The notes beneath the pieces are model-generated. The model saw only the letters and a list, made by a program, of their open reading frames with translations. It was not told the origin of the DNA and ran no database searches. From JAHELQ01 sp964491915 (GTDB lineage: Bacteria > Acidobacteriota > Aminicenantia > UBA2199), in assembly GCA_964491915.1 (NCBI GenBank), contig CAZBHS010000031.1:8371-72370 (forward strand): DNA of 64,000 nucleotides, in the 5' to 3' direction. Every line of letters starts with the position of its first letter. The stretch's first letter is position 1. Of the stretch, positions 16,760 to 25,826 are shown piece by piece. Both the position numbers and the translations under genes were made by a program.

Positions 16760-17374
16760 ATGATTCGCTTGAATGAGATTTTTTGGTCGGCTCAAGGTGA
16801 AGGGGTCAATAGCGGGAAGCCGGCTATATTCATAAGGCTGAGCGGTTGCTCGATTCATTGCGAATTTTGCGATCAAAAAGATGCGTGGCAAGGCGGTGAA
16901 TTACTGAAACCTTCCGCTATCATCAAGACGGTAGACGAGCTGATTCGCCGGTATCCCGCTTCAATGGTGGTGATAACCGGCGGCGAACCAATGGAACAGG
17001 ATATCTTTCCTCTTGTGGACTTATTGCGGAAAAGATCGCTATTCACCGCGATAGAAACGTCTGGCGGTTTGTTCCAGGATTTACCCCTCGAATGGTGGAC
17101 TGTCGCTCCAAAGCCCAACCTCGATTATGAAGTTCATCCCTCGCTCGCGGAACGCATCGACGAGGTGAAGCTGGTGGCGTCTTTCCACCTGGATATTAAA
17201 GCTGTCAAAGAGATCCGGCGCAAACTTCCATCTGTTCCGATTTTTCTGCAGCCTCAATTTTTTGATCCCGCAAAGTTTCAGCATACATTTAAACTTTTTG
17301 AAGAGTGCCAACAGCAGGAGGTCCCGGATATCAGACTGGGGCTCCAACTTCATACCGTATACAGGATACAGTGA
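16760..17374 (+). CDS. queE: 7-carboxy-7-deazaguanine synthase QueE
   Basis: 204 residues. A radical SAM enzyme with the cluster motif CSIHCEFCD (CX3CX2C), preceded by the QueE-specific EIFWSAQGEGVNSG and followed by VITGGEPMEQ and ETSGG. It rearranges carboxytetrahydropterin to CDG, between the QueD and QueC steps. Eight bases separate it from queD. The gene ends three bases from the convergent nitroreductase stop. Confidence 0.94.
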   Translation: MIRLNEIFWSAQGEGVNSGKPAIFIRLSGCSIHCEFCDQKDAWQGGELLKPSAIIKTVDELIRRYPASMVVITGGEPMEQDIFPLVDLLRKRSLFTAIETSGGLFQDLPLEWWTVAPKPNLDYEVHPSLAERIDEVKLVASFHLDIKAVKEIRRKLPSVPIFLQPQFFDPAKFQHTFKLFEECQQQEVPDIRLGLQLHTVYRIQ

Positions 17375-17377
17375 TCT

Positions 17378-17887
17378 TTACCAATGATTCCACTTGAATA
17401 ATTGGCCGGTATCTTTGCGAGGCCTTGCCTGGGGGGCGTTCTCATAGTAGCCGAGGCTCATCAATTGGACGATTCTCACCTCGTTTGGAATACCCAAAAC
17501 CCGTTTCGCTTCCGCTTCGTCAAAGGAACCGATCCAGCATGTTCCCAAACCTTCGCGTACCGCTTGCAAGGTGATGTGATCCAAAACAATGGCAAGATCG
17601 ATTGGATATGCCGGCTGGCCGCAGCGCATCACATAATTGGGATTCACTGCGCATGCAGCCAATAATACCGGCGCCGTATACAAAAACGTTTGATGGGGAG
17701 AGGACGCATCCACTAATTCTTCGCGAATGTTTTTTTCGTCTATCACCAGAAGTTTCCAGTCCTGGAGATTTTTGGCAGTAGGGGCAAGTTTTGCCGCCTC
17801 CAGTATCCGGTTCATCTTTTCCTTTTCCACCGGTTTTGGTAGATATGCGCGAATCGATCTGCGTCTCGAAATTTCTTCTAGTATCAT
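17378..17887 (-). CDS. Nitroreductase family flavoprotein
   Basis: 169 residues. N-terminal RRSIRAYLPKPVEKEKM and APTAKNLQDWKLLV form the FMN-binding start of the family. GLGTCWIGSFDEAEAKRVLGIP and the C-terminal ARPRKDTGQLFKWNHW complete it. It is a short member that probably dimerises around FMN and reduces nitro or quinone-like compounds with NAD(P)H; the natural substrate is not predictable. A clear AGGAGG precedes the start. Confidence 0.88.
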   Translation of the reverse strand: MILEEISRRRSIRAYLPKPVEKEKMNRILEAAKLAPTAKNLQDWKLLVIDEKNIREELVDASSPHQTFLYTAPVLLAACAVNPNYVMRCGQPAYPIDLAIVLDHITLQAVREGLGTCWIGSFDEAEAKRVLGIPNEVRIVQLMSLGYYENAPQARPRKDTGQLFKWNHW

Positions 17888-18008
17888 CGACTACCTCCTC
17901 AGATGTATCTTAAACTAACATAGAACGGTGAAGAATTCAAATCTCTTTAGCTTTTCACAGCCTCTTTTTTCACAAAAAAGGCATAAAATTTTTTTGAACA
18001 TCATGCCA

Positions 18009-18036
18009 TTGAATTTTTAGTTAAAGGTTGTATAAT
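18009..18036 (+). promoter_or_regulatory. Sigma-70 promoter of ackA
   Basis: TTGAAT (18009-18014), 16-base spacer, TATAAT (18031-18036). An in-frame ATG at 18035 overlaps the -10 box and cannot be translated from this promoter. This supports the downstream ATG at 18068 as the true start. Confidence 0.65.
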
Positions 18037-18067
18037 GAAAAGTAAATCTTTCGATAAGAGGACAAAA

Positions 18068-19288
18068 ATGAAAGTATTGGTAATTAACAGCGGAAGTTCA
18101 TCTATCAAATTCCAGTTTATTAACATGGCGACTCAGGAAGTTCTGGCAAAAGGCCTGCTGGAACGGATCGGCCTTGACGGTTCCAGAATCAAATACCAGA
18201 GGAACGGTGAAAAAAAGGTTATCGAGCAACCCATCAAGAACCACAAGGATGGTATCGATATCATTGTAACCCGTCTGACAGATCCTCAGGATGGAGTTAT
18301 TAAAGACAAAAAAGAGATTTTTGCGGTTGGCCATCGCGTCGTTCACGCCGGTGAGAAATTCAACGGCACAGTTTTACTCACTGAAGATGTTATGGATGCG
18401 TTGAAAGAATGTATCCCCCTGGCTCCGCTTCATAATCCGCCGAACATTGCGGGGATCGAAGCAACCCAGAATGTATTGCCCGGTATTCCCATGGCCGGTG
18501 TGTTTGATACGGCATTCCATCAGTCGATGCCGGAAAAAGCATTTATTTATGCTATTCCGTATAAATACTATAAGAAATACGGGATTAGGCGGTATGGATT
18601 TCACGGTACGTCCCACTTTTTTGTGGCCAAAGAGGGCGCGAAAAAAATGGGGAAGAATCTGGAGGATCTCAAGATCATCAGTTGCCATTTAGGGAACGGT
18701 TGTTCTATCGCCGCCGTCAAGAATGGAAAATCTGTCGATACATCGATGGGTTTCACACCTCTGGAAGGATTGGTCATGGGTACCCGCTGCGGCGATCTCG
18801 ATCCCGCCATCCCTATGTTTATTCAGAGATCGGAGGGTGTGAGCTTTGAAGAAGTGGATTCCATTTTAAACAAGCAAAGCGGAGTGCAAGGAATTTCCGA
18901 AGTGTCGTCCGATATGCGGGACATCCATGATCAGGTGGTGGAAGGCAACAAAAACGCCCAGTTGGCGGTTGATATCATGGGATACCGGCTGAAAAAATAT
19001 ATCGGTTCCTATATTGCGGCTATGAATGGTGTCGATTTGATTATTTTCACCGCAGGTATCGGCGAGAACGACGAATTTGTCAGGGAAAAAACTCTCGAAG
19101 AAATGGAAGGGCTGGGGATTGTTTTCGATAGGGGATTGAACCTCAAAACCCATGGAAAATTTGAAGTTATATCCACACCTGAATCAAAGGTGAAGGTGAT
19201 GATTATCCCGACGAACGAAGAATTAGAAATCGCCAACCAGACGGTTAACATTGTTTCCGCTAATCAGAATTCCTCCGCGTTGGCGTAA
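18068..19288 (+). CDS. ackA: Acetate kinase
   Basis: 406 residues. The start MKVLVINSGSSSIKFQF carries the first acetokinase signature; GHRVVHAGEKF and FDTAFHQSM follow. Second signature region: YGFHGTSH, LGNGCSIAA, and late FTAGIGEND. It interconverts acetate/ATP with acetyl phosphate/ADP, giving substrate-level ATP in fermentative metabolism. No pta lies next to it. AGAGGA precedes the ATG by 6 bases, and the promoter is just upstream. Confidence 0.96.
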   Translation: MKVLVINSGSSSIKFQFINMATQEVLAKGLLERIGLDGSRIKYQRNGEKKVIEQPIKNHKDGIDIIVTRLTDPQDGVIKDKKEIFAVGHRVVHAGEKFNGTVLLTEDVMDALKECIPLAPLHNPPNIAGIEATQNVLPGIPMAGVFDTAFHQSMPEKAFIYAIPYKYYKKYGIRRYGFHGTSHFFVAKEGAKKMGKNLEDLKIISCHLGNGCSIAAVKNGKSVDTSMGFTPLEGLVMGTRCGDLDPAIPMFIQRSEGVSFEEVDSILNKQSGVQGISEVSSDMRDIHDQVVEGNKNAQLAVDIMGYRLKKYIGSYIAAMNGVDLIIFTAGIGENDEFVREKTLEEMEGLGIVFDRGLNLKTHGKFEVISTPESKVKVMIIPTNEELEIANQTVNIVSANQNSSALA

Positions 19289-19352
19289 CGTATCATTCAA
19301 CTTACGGGATCAAGGTCAACGGCGGTTCATCGCCCCTTGGTTCCGTGAATAT

Positions 19353-19472
19353 CTACTTTTTTCTTCTGTTGAACAATCTGATTAGAATATAAAAAAAAAG
19401 TAGCGGAAGAAAAATAGCTATTGTTAATTTATAGAAGTTAATATCTTGAAGTATGGTTTTGACATATTCCAT
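19353..19472 (-). CDS. Possible 39-residue single-span membrane protein
   Basis: The ORF begins 11 bases after the stop of the zinc-ribbon membrane protein on the same strand. It encodes a charged N-terminus (MEYVKTILQDINFYK), one hydrophobic helix (LTIAIFLPLLFFYILI) and a basic end (RLFNRRKK), the positive-inside layout of a small inner-membrane protein. There is no convincing ribosome binding site; translation could be coupled to the upstream gene. The surrounding stretch is AT-rich, which makes chance hydrophobic ORFs more likely. Confidence 0.4.
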   Translation of the reverse strand: MEYVKTILQDINFYKLTIAIFLPLLFFYILIRLFNRRKK

Positions 19473-19483
19473 TTGGGCGCCAC

Positions 19484-20257
19484 TTACATTTTTACCCGGA
19501 AGCGGACTCCTCCGAAAAGAAATGCTACCGCGTTATAAAGCCATGAAATAATTGTGGCGAATAGAGAAAATATTACAAATCCTCCCATGCCGCCTATAAA
19601 CGCGAAAATTAAGCCGCCTTGAATTTTCCCACGAGTTTCTTGCAGCATGCGTGGGAATTGATAGATCAGGTCGCCCATGATGTCGAAAATTCCGAATGAT
19701 GCGCCGAAAAGAACTCCGATAATAAGACCGAAACCGCCGAGTAAAAAAACCATTGAGATGATGTTTATCGATTTGACCAGCATCTCGAATTCGCCTCGCG
19801 GTTTGTTGACGGCATGAGGCGGTTGCTCTTTCTTCTGGTCGCCGCCGCAGGAGGTGCAAAACGCGGAGCCTGCGGGTATTTTTGCCCGGCAGAACTTACA
19901 CATCTCGAAATCCTGGGTTGCATCGATCGAGGCCGCGGTTTCTCCCTCGCTCTCGTTTCCCTGGATCTTGGCCTCATGGAGAGTTTCTTCAAGGCTGTTC
20001 TGAGTGAGAACCTGGGTTCTTTCCGCATCCGAATGTTTCATCAATTGGTAGGGATCTCCCTCTTTCCATTCGGTTCCGTTGTAGACATACCATTTGCCGG
20101 TTTTTCCGCCGATCATCCAGTAATTTCCGTCTTCGTCCAGCATCATCATCTTCTTCAGTTGCTTTTTGAGATCTTCGGCGGTAATTTCGTTGTGTTCCAG
20201 TTTGATTTTTAATTCCCGGTATGTGAGTTCAATCTCTTTAAATTTATCCACGTTCAT
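19484..20257 (-). CDS. Zinc-ribbon membrane protein
   Basis: 257 residues. Residues 1-90 are soluble and include GNYWMIGGKTGKWYVYNGTEW, a WW-like segment seen in some zinc-ribbon proteins. Then comes a zinc ribbon CKFCRAKIPAGSAFCTSCG (about 119-137) and a C-terminal half with two long hydrophobic segments. The end, LYNAVAFLFGGVRFRVKM, resembles the DUF3566 membrane module. Function is unknown. It starts inside the last codons of folC (14-base overlap) and is the fourth gene of the kinase operon. Confidence 0.7.
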   Translation of the reverse strand: MNVDKFKEIELTYRELKIKLEHNEITAEDLKKQLKKMMMLDEDGNYWMIGGKTGKWYVYNGTEWKEGDPYQLMKHSDAERTQVLTQNSLEETLHEAKIQGNESEGETAASIDATQDFEMCKFCRAKIPAGSAFCTSCGGDQKKEQPPHAVNKPRGEFEMLVKSINIISMVFLLGGFGLIIGVLFGASFGIFDIMGDLIYQFPRMLQETRGKIQGGLIFAFIGGMGGFVIFSLFATIISWLYNAVAFLFGGVRFRVKM

Positions 20258-21539
20258 GCTTACCTCCTAGAATAAGGTTGCGCATCTCCCCGGAGAGATA
20301 TATAGAACCGGTGATCAACACAGGATTTAAAAAAGTTTGGGCGCACCCGAGGGCTTCTGTGTAATCTTGTTTTATCACGACATTGTGCCCGTTAAAATAA
20401 GGAAGGAGGCGCTGCGCCGGTAACGCCCGTTTGGATTGAGGTTCGGTGAGGATTACGTTTTTTACGTGGGGAAGTAGATAGGAGATCATCCGGCGGTACT
20501 TTTTATCCCGCAGAACTCCGAAAATCATTGTCATATCTTTGATGTTTTTTTGTTTCAGAAATTCACTCAGCGCCCGTATACTTTCCTCATTGTGACTACC
20601 GTCAAGAATATATGGTGGCGTCCCGTCAATCATTTCCACCCGACCCGGCACGATATTGTTCTTAATCCCGTCATATAGTGTCTCTTTTGAGATTCCAAGT
20701 CCATTTTGATTGAGTATTTCCACTGTTTTGATTGCCGCCGCGGCATTTAGGGTTTGATGACGGCCGTTGACGTACACATCAAAACTGTAGCAATCCGAGA
20801 TCGTTTGGTAGAGGCAGTGGTAATGGTCGGGCTTTTCTACCACCGTGAGGTTGTTTTTAGAGTTTAGAACATTGTGGAATGGGGCTCCTCGCTTTTGGCT
20901 TTCGTTTCTGATAACTGTGTTCGAAATGGATTTTACCGAGCAACCACAGATGACCGGGATACCGGATTTAATGATTCCGGCTTTTTCCATAGCAATGTCA
21001 CGAATTCTTTTGCCCAGTGTTTTGGTGTGATCGAAGGAGATGTTGGTGATAACCGAAGCAATTGGCTGTAAGGTGGATGTGGCGTCCAATCGACCGCCGA
21101 GGCCGACCTCCATGACAGCGAATTTTGCGCCCTTTCTGTGGAAGTAGTCAATGGATGTTAAAAATATATTCTCAAAGAATGTCGGCATATTTTCTATTTT
21201 TCCGGCGGCTGCCAATGACTCGGCAATGTCATGGACACGGGATAAAGAATGAGCGAAATCCTCTTCTGAAATCCACTGCTTATTGATGGTGATTCTTTCC
21301 CGGATGTTCTGATAATGGGGAGATGTGAACAAGCCGACATTGTAGCCGGCGGTTTGCAGGATCGATGTCAAACAGTGGGACGTCGATCCTTTTCCGTTGG
21401 TGCCGGCTACTTGAATAAATTGTATATTATTCAGGTTGTAGGGGAGGTTGTCAATAATAGCCTGAATATTATTGATCGTTAACTTCGCGCCCCTTTCCTG
21501 AACTTTTTGTAAATAAGTTTGCGCCTGTGAGTAGTTCAT
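20244..21539 (-). CDS. folC: Folylpolyglutamate/dihydrofolate synthase
   Basis: 431 residues of the Mur ligase type. Early VAGTNGKGSTSH is the P-loop. GLFTSPHYQNIRERI, MEVGLGGRLDATSTL and ISFDHTKTLG are family signatures. The C-terminal LDGSHNEESIRAL completes the ATP/folate site. It adds glutamate to dihydropteroate and/or folates. No ribosome binding site is evident and the gene lies 22 bases after a small coiled-coil gene, so it probably depends on the upstream operon. Confidence 0.93.
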   Translation of the reverse strand: MNYSQAQTYLQKVQERGAKLTINNIQAIIDNLPYNLNNIQFIQVAGTNGKGSTSHCLTSILQTAGYNVGLFTSPHYQNIRERITINKQWISEEDFAHSLSRVHDIAESLAAAGKIENMPTFFENIFLTSIDYFHRKGAKFAVMEVGLGGRLDATSTLQPIASVITNISFDHTKTLGKRIRDIAMEKAGIIKSGIPVICGCSVKSISNTVIRNESQKRGAPFHNVLNSKNNLTVVEKPDHYHCLYQTISDCYSFDVYVNGRHQTLNAAAAIKTVEILNQNGLGISKETLYDGIKNNIVPGRVEMIDGTPPYILDGSHNEESIRALSEFLKQKNIKDMTMIFGVLRDKKYRRMISYLLPHVKNVILTEPQSKRALPAQRLLPYFNGHNVVIKQDYTEALGCAQTFLNPVLITGSIYLSGEMRNLILGGKHERG

Positions 21540-21561
21540 GTGAGAGTGTTAAACGGTTATG

Positions 21562-21795
21562 TCAGCCTTGAATGTCTTTTTCGTCATCTTCAAATTCGTT
21601 GGGGACATTCAGGATCAATGCGGCACCGTCGTAAATCTGACGTACCGCTTTCTTCTGTTCTTGAAGCATATTGATTGTCTCTTTTACGCGGGCGAGTTCT
21701 TCTTCAATTTTTGTGTCTATTATTTCGATCTTGTTTTTGGCCTCTTTGAGAGTTGCTTCATAAAAAGAATGATCATCGATGTTGAATTCCGACAT
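21562..21795 (-). CDS. Small coiled-coil protein, unknown function
   Basis: 77 residues. Residues 15-50 (EATLKEAKNKIEIIDTKIEE and on) form a continuous charged helix with coiled-coil heptads. The rest, NVPNEFEDDEKDIQG, is acidic. AAGGAG is well placed before the ATG. Ten bases from the stop of the kinase-TonB gene and 22 bases before folC, so a member of that operon. Not a family I recognise. Confidence 0.7.
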   Translation of the reverse strand: MSEFNIDDHSFYEATLKEAKNKIEIIDTKIEEELARVKETINMLQEQKKAVRQIYDGAALILNVPNEFEDDEKDIQG

Positions 21796-21805
21796 GATTA
21801 ACTCC

Positions 21806-24800
21806 TTATTTTTTTATTATTATTGGTTTTGTCATCCAAATTCTAACTTTTTTGCCCTCTTTGACAGCGGGTTGAAATTTCCAGTTTTTGACGGCTCCGA
21901 TGATAAGCATGTTCAAATCAGCAGATTGAGACTTCTTGATAAATTTTATCCGTTCGACATTTCCCCGGTGATCCACCAGGTAGCTTACAATAATTGTCTC
22001 GGATTTTTTTATAGATCTCATAATCTTTCTAGGAATTTTGGGCATGGAAGTCGATATGGGGACCGGCTGGGTATCGACTTCCGCAATGATCATTCCCTCT
22101 TTTATTTCGGGTTTTTCAGGTTTGGGCGGATCGGTTTTAACGGGATTTTCTTCTTGCAAAGGAGTTTCTTGAGACGCCTCTTCGGCCTTTTTCCCCTCTT
22201 TTATTTCCAGGGGGGGTGTTTGAGGCGTCGCTACAGGGAGCTTTTTCTCGGGTTTTGTTTCAGCTTTGACCGGCGGCGTTTTTGGAGTTTCTGCCGGTTG
22301 ATCTCGTTGGGGTGGCGTCCTATCCGGTACCACGGTCTTTTTTTGCTGCTCTTCCTTTACCGGTATGGAGGATTGAGTGGATTTTTCTTCCCTGGATGTT
22401 TCGGCGGCGGCTTCAGTTACTGGAGTTGACTCTTCTTTCTTGATTTCAGGCGTGGTGATTTCGATAGTGTCCGGTGTGGATATTTTGGGAGGAACGGTTT
22501 TTTTCATAACCAAAAAGTAGTAGGCCGCGGCGCCGGCAATGGCGATGAGCACGAAGATAATAAGGAAATTTCGGATTCCGTTCCCGCGATCCGCTTTTTT
22601 CAGAGCTGCGATTTCCGCGTCCAATTCAAATGTTTCGGGAAGTGATTCCGGCTTTGACGGAGTTTTTTCCCGTACAGGTGGCTCTTCAATGTAAGTTTCT
22701 GCGGCGGGGTTGGGGTTATCCTCAAATATAAAAGGCTCCTGGTTGAAATCCAATTCCGAATCCACTGATTGATCGATACCGGGATCTGTTTGGTATTCCG
22801 GCAAGATGATTTCCGTTGGTTTGGGGGGAGCGATTTTTTCCGCTGGATCGTCAAATTTTTCCACCGGATCAATATCGTCCAGGTTTATTTCCACTGAAGG
22901 TTCAAATCCCTCTTCCAGTTCCTCCATCTCCTGGGTATCGGAGGATTTTTTCTGTCCGAAATCTTCCTCGTCATCCATCGGGAATGGTATGAATTCTGGT
23001 CTTGATACGGATAATGGTTTTATTTCGTATGGAAGCGCTTTGAGATCGACTTTAATGTCTTTGCTCTTGATCTCTTCCTGGTAAATTCTATAAAGGAAAT
23101 GGGCCATGTGAATCGATGCCGGAATATGATCGAATTTGTGACGCAGGTAGTTCTCCAGGTCATTAACCATTTCCGACGCAGATTGGTAGCGCTCCCATCT
23201 ATTTTTAGCCAGGGATTTGAGTATGATTTTTTCCAGTTGCGGGTCTATGTTATCGACAATTTCCGACGGGCGTTTGACATAGCCTTCCTGGACCCGTTTC
23301 AATATCAATATCTCGGACGTGTCCAGGAATAATTTTTCGCCGGTGATTAGTTCATAGAGAATGACGCCGACTGAATAGAGGTCGGAGCGGGAATCGATAT
23401 CCCGTTCTCCCCGGGCTTGTTCCGGCGACATATAGAGTAATTTTCCTTTTAAGGCGCCGGACACGGTTTGGTGCATTTTTATCCGGGCTTTGGACACTCC
23501 GAAGTCGGTTAGTTTAACATCGCCGCCAAATGATAGCAAGATGTTGGGGGGGGAGATATCCCGGTGTACAATTTCAAGATTATTGCCATGGCTGTCTTTG
23601 GCGTGATGGGCATAACTCAGCGCTTCCAGGACTTTTAGTGTTAGGTATACGGCAAGTTCTTCGGGGACGCGGCTAGAAAGTTCGGTGAGGCGTTGGATTA
23701 AGAGTCTCAGGTCTTTCCCATGGACATATTCCATGGCGATGAAGTAGAAGTCGTCTTTTTTCCCTAGATCGTATATCTGGACAATGTTTGGATGAGTAAG
23801 TTCGGCGGCGATTTTAGCCTCGTCAACGAACATCTCGATGTATTTATCGTCTTCTCCATAGCCTGAGAGGATTTTTTTAATAGCGATGATTTTTTCAAAA
23901 CCTTTGACGCCTTTTTTTTTGGCTTTATAAATTTCAGCCATTCCGCCGCGGGCTATCAGTCCTAGAATATCATAGTTGCCGAATTCGTATTTTTCTTCAG
24001 GGAAGGCTTTGGGTTTAGGCGGAGTAGGGGGTGCGGGGGGTGCGGGGGGTGCGGGGGGTGCGGGCTCCGGTTTGGGCTGAGGTGGGATGTGGGGTTTCTT
24101 TTTGGTTGAACTCGGGGCCGTGTTAAGTCCAAGACCTGATAATGTCTCTTCAAAGCGTCTGGAGATATCGTCTTCGATTTTTTTAAACCGTTTGGTGTCT
24201 TTATCTTTTTGACCGCCGTCTAATAGGCCCTTTAAGTCCGACTCAAACGAGGGCGAGGATTTCGGTTTTGCCGGTTGTGGTGTGGATGGGCTTTGAGTCG
24301 GATCCGTAAGAATTTCCACATCTTCATCGTCAGTATGGGATGAAATTGTCGTGGTGGGTTTCTGGTTCCCTGGTTTCTCTTCGATTTTTTTGATAATGTC
24401 GCCGAACAAATCATCGGAACTGAATTGACTTTTTCTACCATGGGTTTTCTTGATGGCAGGGATTTGCGCCGTATCTACAATCGGTATCGGTGACGTGGCT
24501 GGAGCCGCGGCGCCTGAAAGATTCGCGGAATTTACGTCCAGTAATTCAAGAATCCGGGCTTTGAACTTTTCTTTGTCCAGAGGTTTCTCAAAAAAGTCAT
24601 TGGCGCGGTATTGTCCCGTCGCCTGGTGTTTGTATTCAATGGCTTTGTAAATCCCGCTTATAATAACAACCTTAGTCGCAGGAAACTTATCGCTGATGTA
24701 TCTGGATAAATTGAAACCATGAAATTTCGGTAGCATTGCCGCGGTGATCACCAGGTCAAAGTTCTTCTTTTCCAATACTGTCTTAGCTGTATCTCCTTCC

Positions 24801-24898
24801 GGCGCTGTCGTAATGTCGAATAAAGGATGGGATAGTAGTTCTTTAATGGTGTCGATGACTGGGGGATCATATTCAACTAACAAAATCTTTTTATTCAT
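21806..24898 (-). CDS. Pseudoreceiver-Ser/Thr kinase-TonB fusion protein
   Basis: 1030 residues; the ATG at 24898 has GGAG at proper distance. Order (numbered from an ATG two codons upstream): receiver-like domain 3-123, linker with a PAPPAPP repeat, then protein kinase about 306-575. The kinase has GGMAEIYKA, AIKKIL, HRDISPPNIL and TDFGVSKA, so all catalytic residues are present. A long acidic/Pro linker, a membrane helix 776-800, a Lys/Pro/Glu-rich spacer and a TonB C-terminal domain 940-1032 (VSYLVDHRGNVERI, AVKNWKFQPA) follow. The receiver has Ala where the phosphoacceptor Asp should be (VITAAMLP). Kinase and receiver would be cytoplasmic and the TonB domain periplasmic, so it may link signalling to outer-membrane contact. 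Confidence 0.85.
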   Translation of the reverse strand: MNKKILLVEYDPPVIDTIKELLSHPLFDITTAPEGDTAKTVLEKKNFDLVITAAMLPKFHGFNLSRYISDKFPATKVVIISGIYKAIEYKHQATGQYRANDFFEKPLDKEKFKARILELLDVNSANLSGAAAPATSPIPIVDTAQIPAIKKTHGRKSQFSSDDLFGDIIKKIEEKPGNQKPTTTISSHTDDEDVEILTDPTQSPSTPQPAKPKSSPSFESDLKGLLDGGQKDKDTKRFKKIEDDISRRFEETLSGLGLNTAPSSTKKKPHIPPQPKPEPAPPAPPAPPAPPTPPKPKAFPEEKYEFGNYDILGLIARGGMAEIYKAKKKGVKGFEKIIAIKKILSGYGEDDKYIEMFVDEAKIAAELTHPNIVQIYDLGKKDDFYFIAMEYVHGKDLRLLIQRLTELSSRVPEELAVYLTLKVLEALSYAHHAKDSHGNNLEIVHRDISPPNILLSFGGDVKLTDFGVSKARIKMHQTVSGALKGKLLYMSPEQARGERDIDSRSDLYSVGVILYELITGEKLFLDTSEILILKRVQEGYVKRPSEIVDNIDPQLEKIILKSLAKNRWERYQSASEMVNDLENYLRHKFDHIPASIHMAHFLYRIYQEEIKSKDIKVDLKALPYEIKPLSVSRPEFIPFPMDDEEDFGQKKSSDTQEMEELEEGFEPSVEINLDDIDPVEKFDDPAEKIAPPKPTEIILPEYQTDPGIDQSVDSELDFNQEPFIFEDNPNPAAETYIEEPPVREKTPSKPESLPETFELDAEIAALKKADRGNGIRNFLIIFVLIAIAGAAAYYFLVMKKTVPPKISTPDTIEITTPEIKKEESTPVTEAAAETSREEKSTQSSIPVKEEQQKKTVVPDRTPPQRDQPAETPKTPPVKAETKPEKKLPVATPQTPPLEIKEGKKAEEASQETPLQEENPVKTDPPKPEKPEIKEGMIIAEVDTQPVPISTSMPKIPRKIMRSIKKSETIIVSYLVDHRGNVERIKFIKKSQSADLNMLIIGAVKNWKFQPAVKEGKKVRIWMTKPIIIKK
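24031..24066 (-). repeat. Four 9-bp repeats encoding a Pro/Ala linker
   Basis: Tandem GTGCGGGGG units on the plus strand (last one diverged) read on the minus strand as Pro-Ala-Pro steps (PAPPAPPAPP). They form the linker before the kinase domain; copy number may vary by slippage. Confidence 0.8.
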
Positions 24899-24961
24899 CT
24901 GCATCTCCAGGCCATTTTATTATATTATATTTTAGTTTTATTTACAAACTACAACCTGATA

Positions 24962-25222
24962 TTATCGTGTCAGGTAACGGGCCATAAACGTCCGTACGAT
25001 CTCTCTATGATCGAATACTATTGTTTTGTCTAAGTGAAGGGGATCAATCAAGGCGATGCTTTTGGCGTCCTCCACCGATTCCCAGTGGTCAACAAATCCT
25101 CCGGGTAAAGCCCAGCCATAGGGAGGGGGCTTTCTCTCCGCCACAACGATTTTATCTCCGCTGCGAACGATAATGTCAACGGTGGGGAGATAATGCTTAT
25201 GAGTCTGTTCCGGTTGTTGCAT
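24962..25222 (-). pseudogene. Internally deleted Nudix hydrolase
   Basis: 86 residues from the ATG at 25222, which shares its A with the stop of the preceding gene (TAATG). It begins with a normal Nudix strand (DIIVRSGDKIVVAERK) and GWALPGGFVDHWESVEDA, then jumps to KSIALIDPLHLDKTIVFDHR, which resembles the end of the domain. The REXXEEXG helix and about 50-60 residues are absent, apparently by in-frame deletion. Without that box it cannot bind the catalytic metal in the known way, so it is probably inactive. Confidence 0.6.
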
Positions 25223-25719
25223 TAAATGTTCGGGTGCTGATTCCGCAATATAGACAGTTTGCTTCTCATCTTGATACTCATCGGCATCAAAATGAACATC
25301 AAAAGTCCGGCTGTCAGAAATATGAACCAGGTCCTTTCGAAGGGTAGGCCTATCCAGGTGATGATCATTCCCAGTAGGGGGATCGTTTCCGCTATGGCGA
25401 TGAGGATGATGTCGATGGTTCTCCATTTCTCTAAAATCTGGGTTAGATTGAATTCATCCTTAATAAGTTTGGGAGAGTAATAGATCGTTTTTCTCATCGC
25501 TAGAATTCCGATCATAATCAAAATAATGACCAGAACAAGAATGCCGTATAGATCTTCGCGCAGCTTTGGATCGAGATCTAAGTCGATGGTGATGTATTTC
25601 GCCAATAAAGCATAGATTGCAGTTGAGATTAACGCGCAGATGCCGACAATCATGGAGAGCCGCGTTTCTTTTTTAATAATTCTCCGCTCTTCCAATTCTC
25701 TTTCATATGTAGTAATCAT
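25222..25719 (-). CDS. Four-helix membrane protein, unknown function
   Basis: 165 residues. After a charged N-terminus (YERELEERRIIKKETR) come four hydrophobic segments: about 23-42, 58-75, 103-122 and 130-148. The C-terminus is basic. No family recognised. It is coupled by TAATG to the broken Nudix gene, so the two form a small operon. Confidence 0.65.
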   Translation of the reverse strand: MITTYERELEERRIIKKETRLSMIVGICALISTAIYALLAKYITIDLDLDPKLREDLYGILVLVIILIMIGILAMRKTIYYSPKLIKDEFNLTQILEKWRTIDIILIAIAETIPLLGMIITWIGLPFERTWFIFLTAGLLMFILMPMSIKMRSKLSILRNQHPNI

Positions 25720-25826
25720 AAGACTTTTTTACCACTTCCAATTTAAATTGTCAAGCAAAAATATCGCCTATATTCCCACCTATTTCAGTGTCGGTGGAAA
25801 TGTTCGCTCAAGTTTGATTTGTAGAT

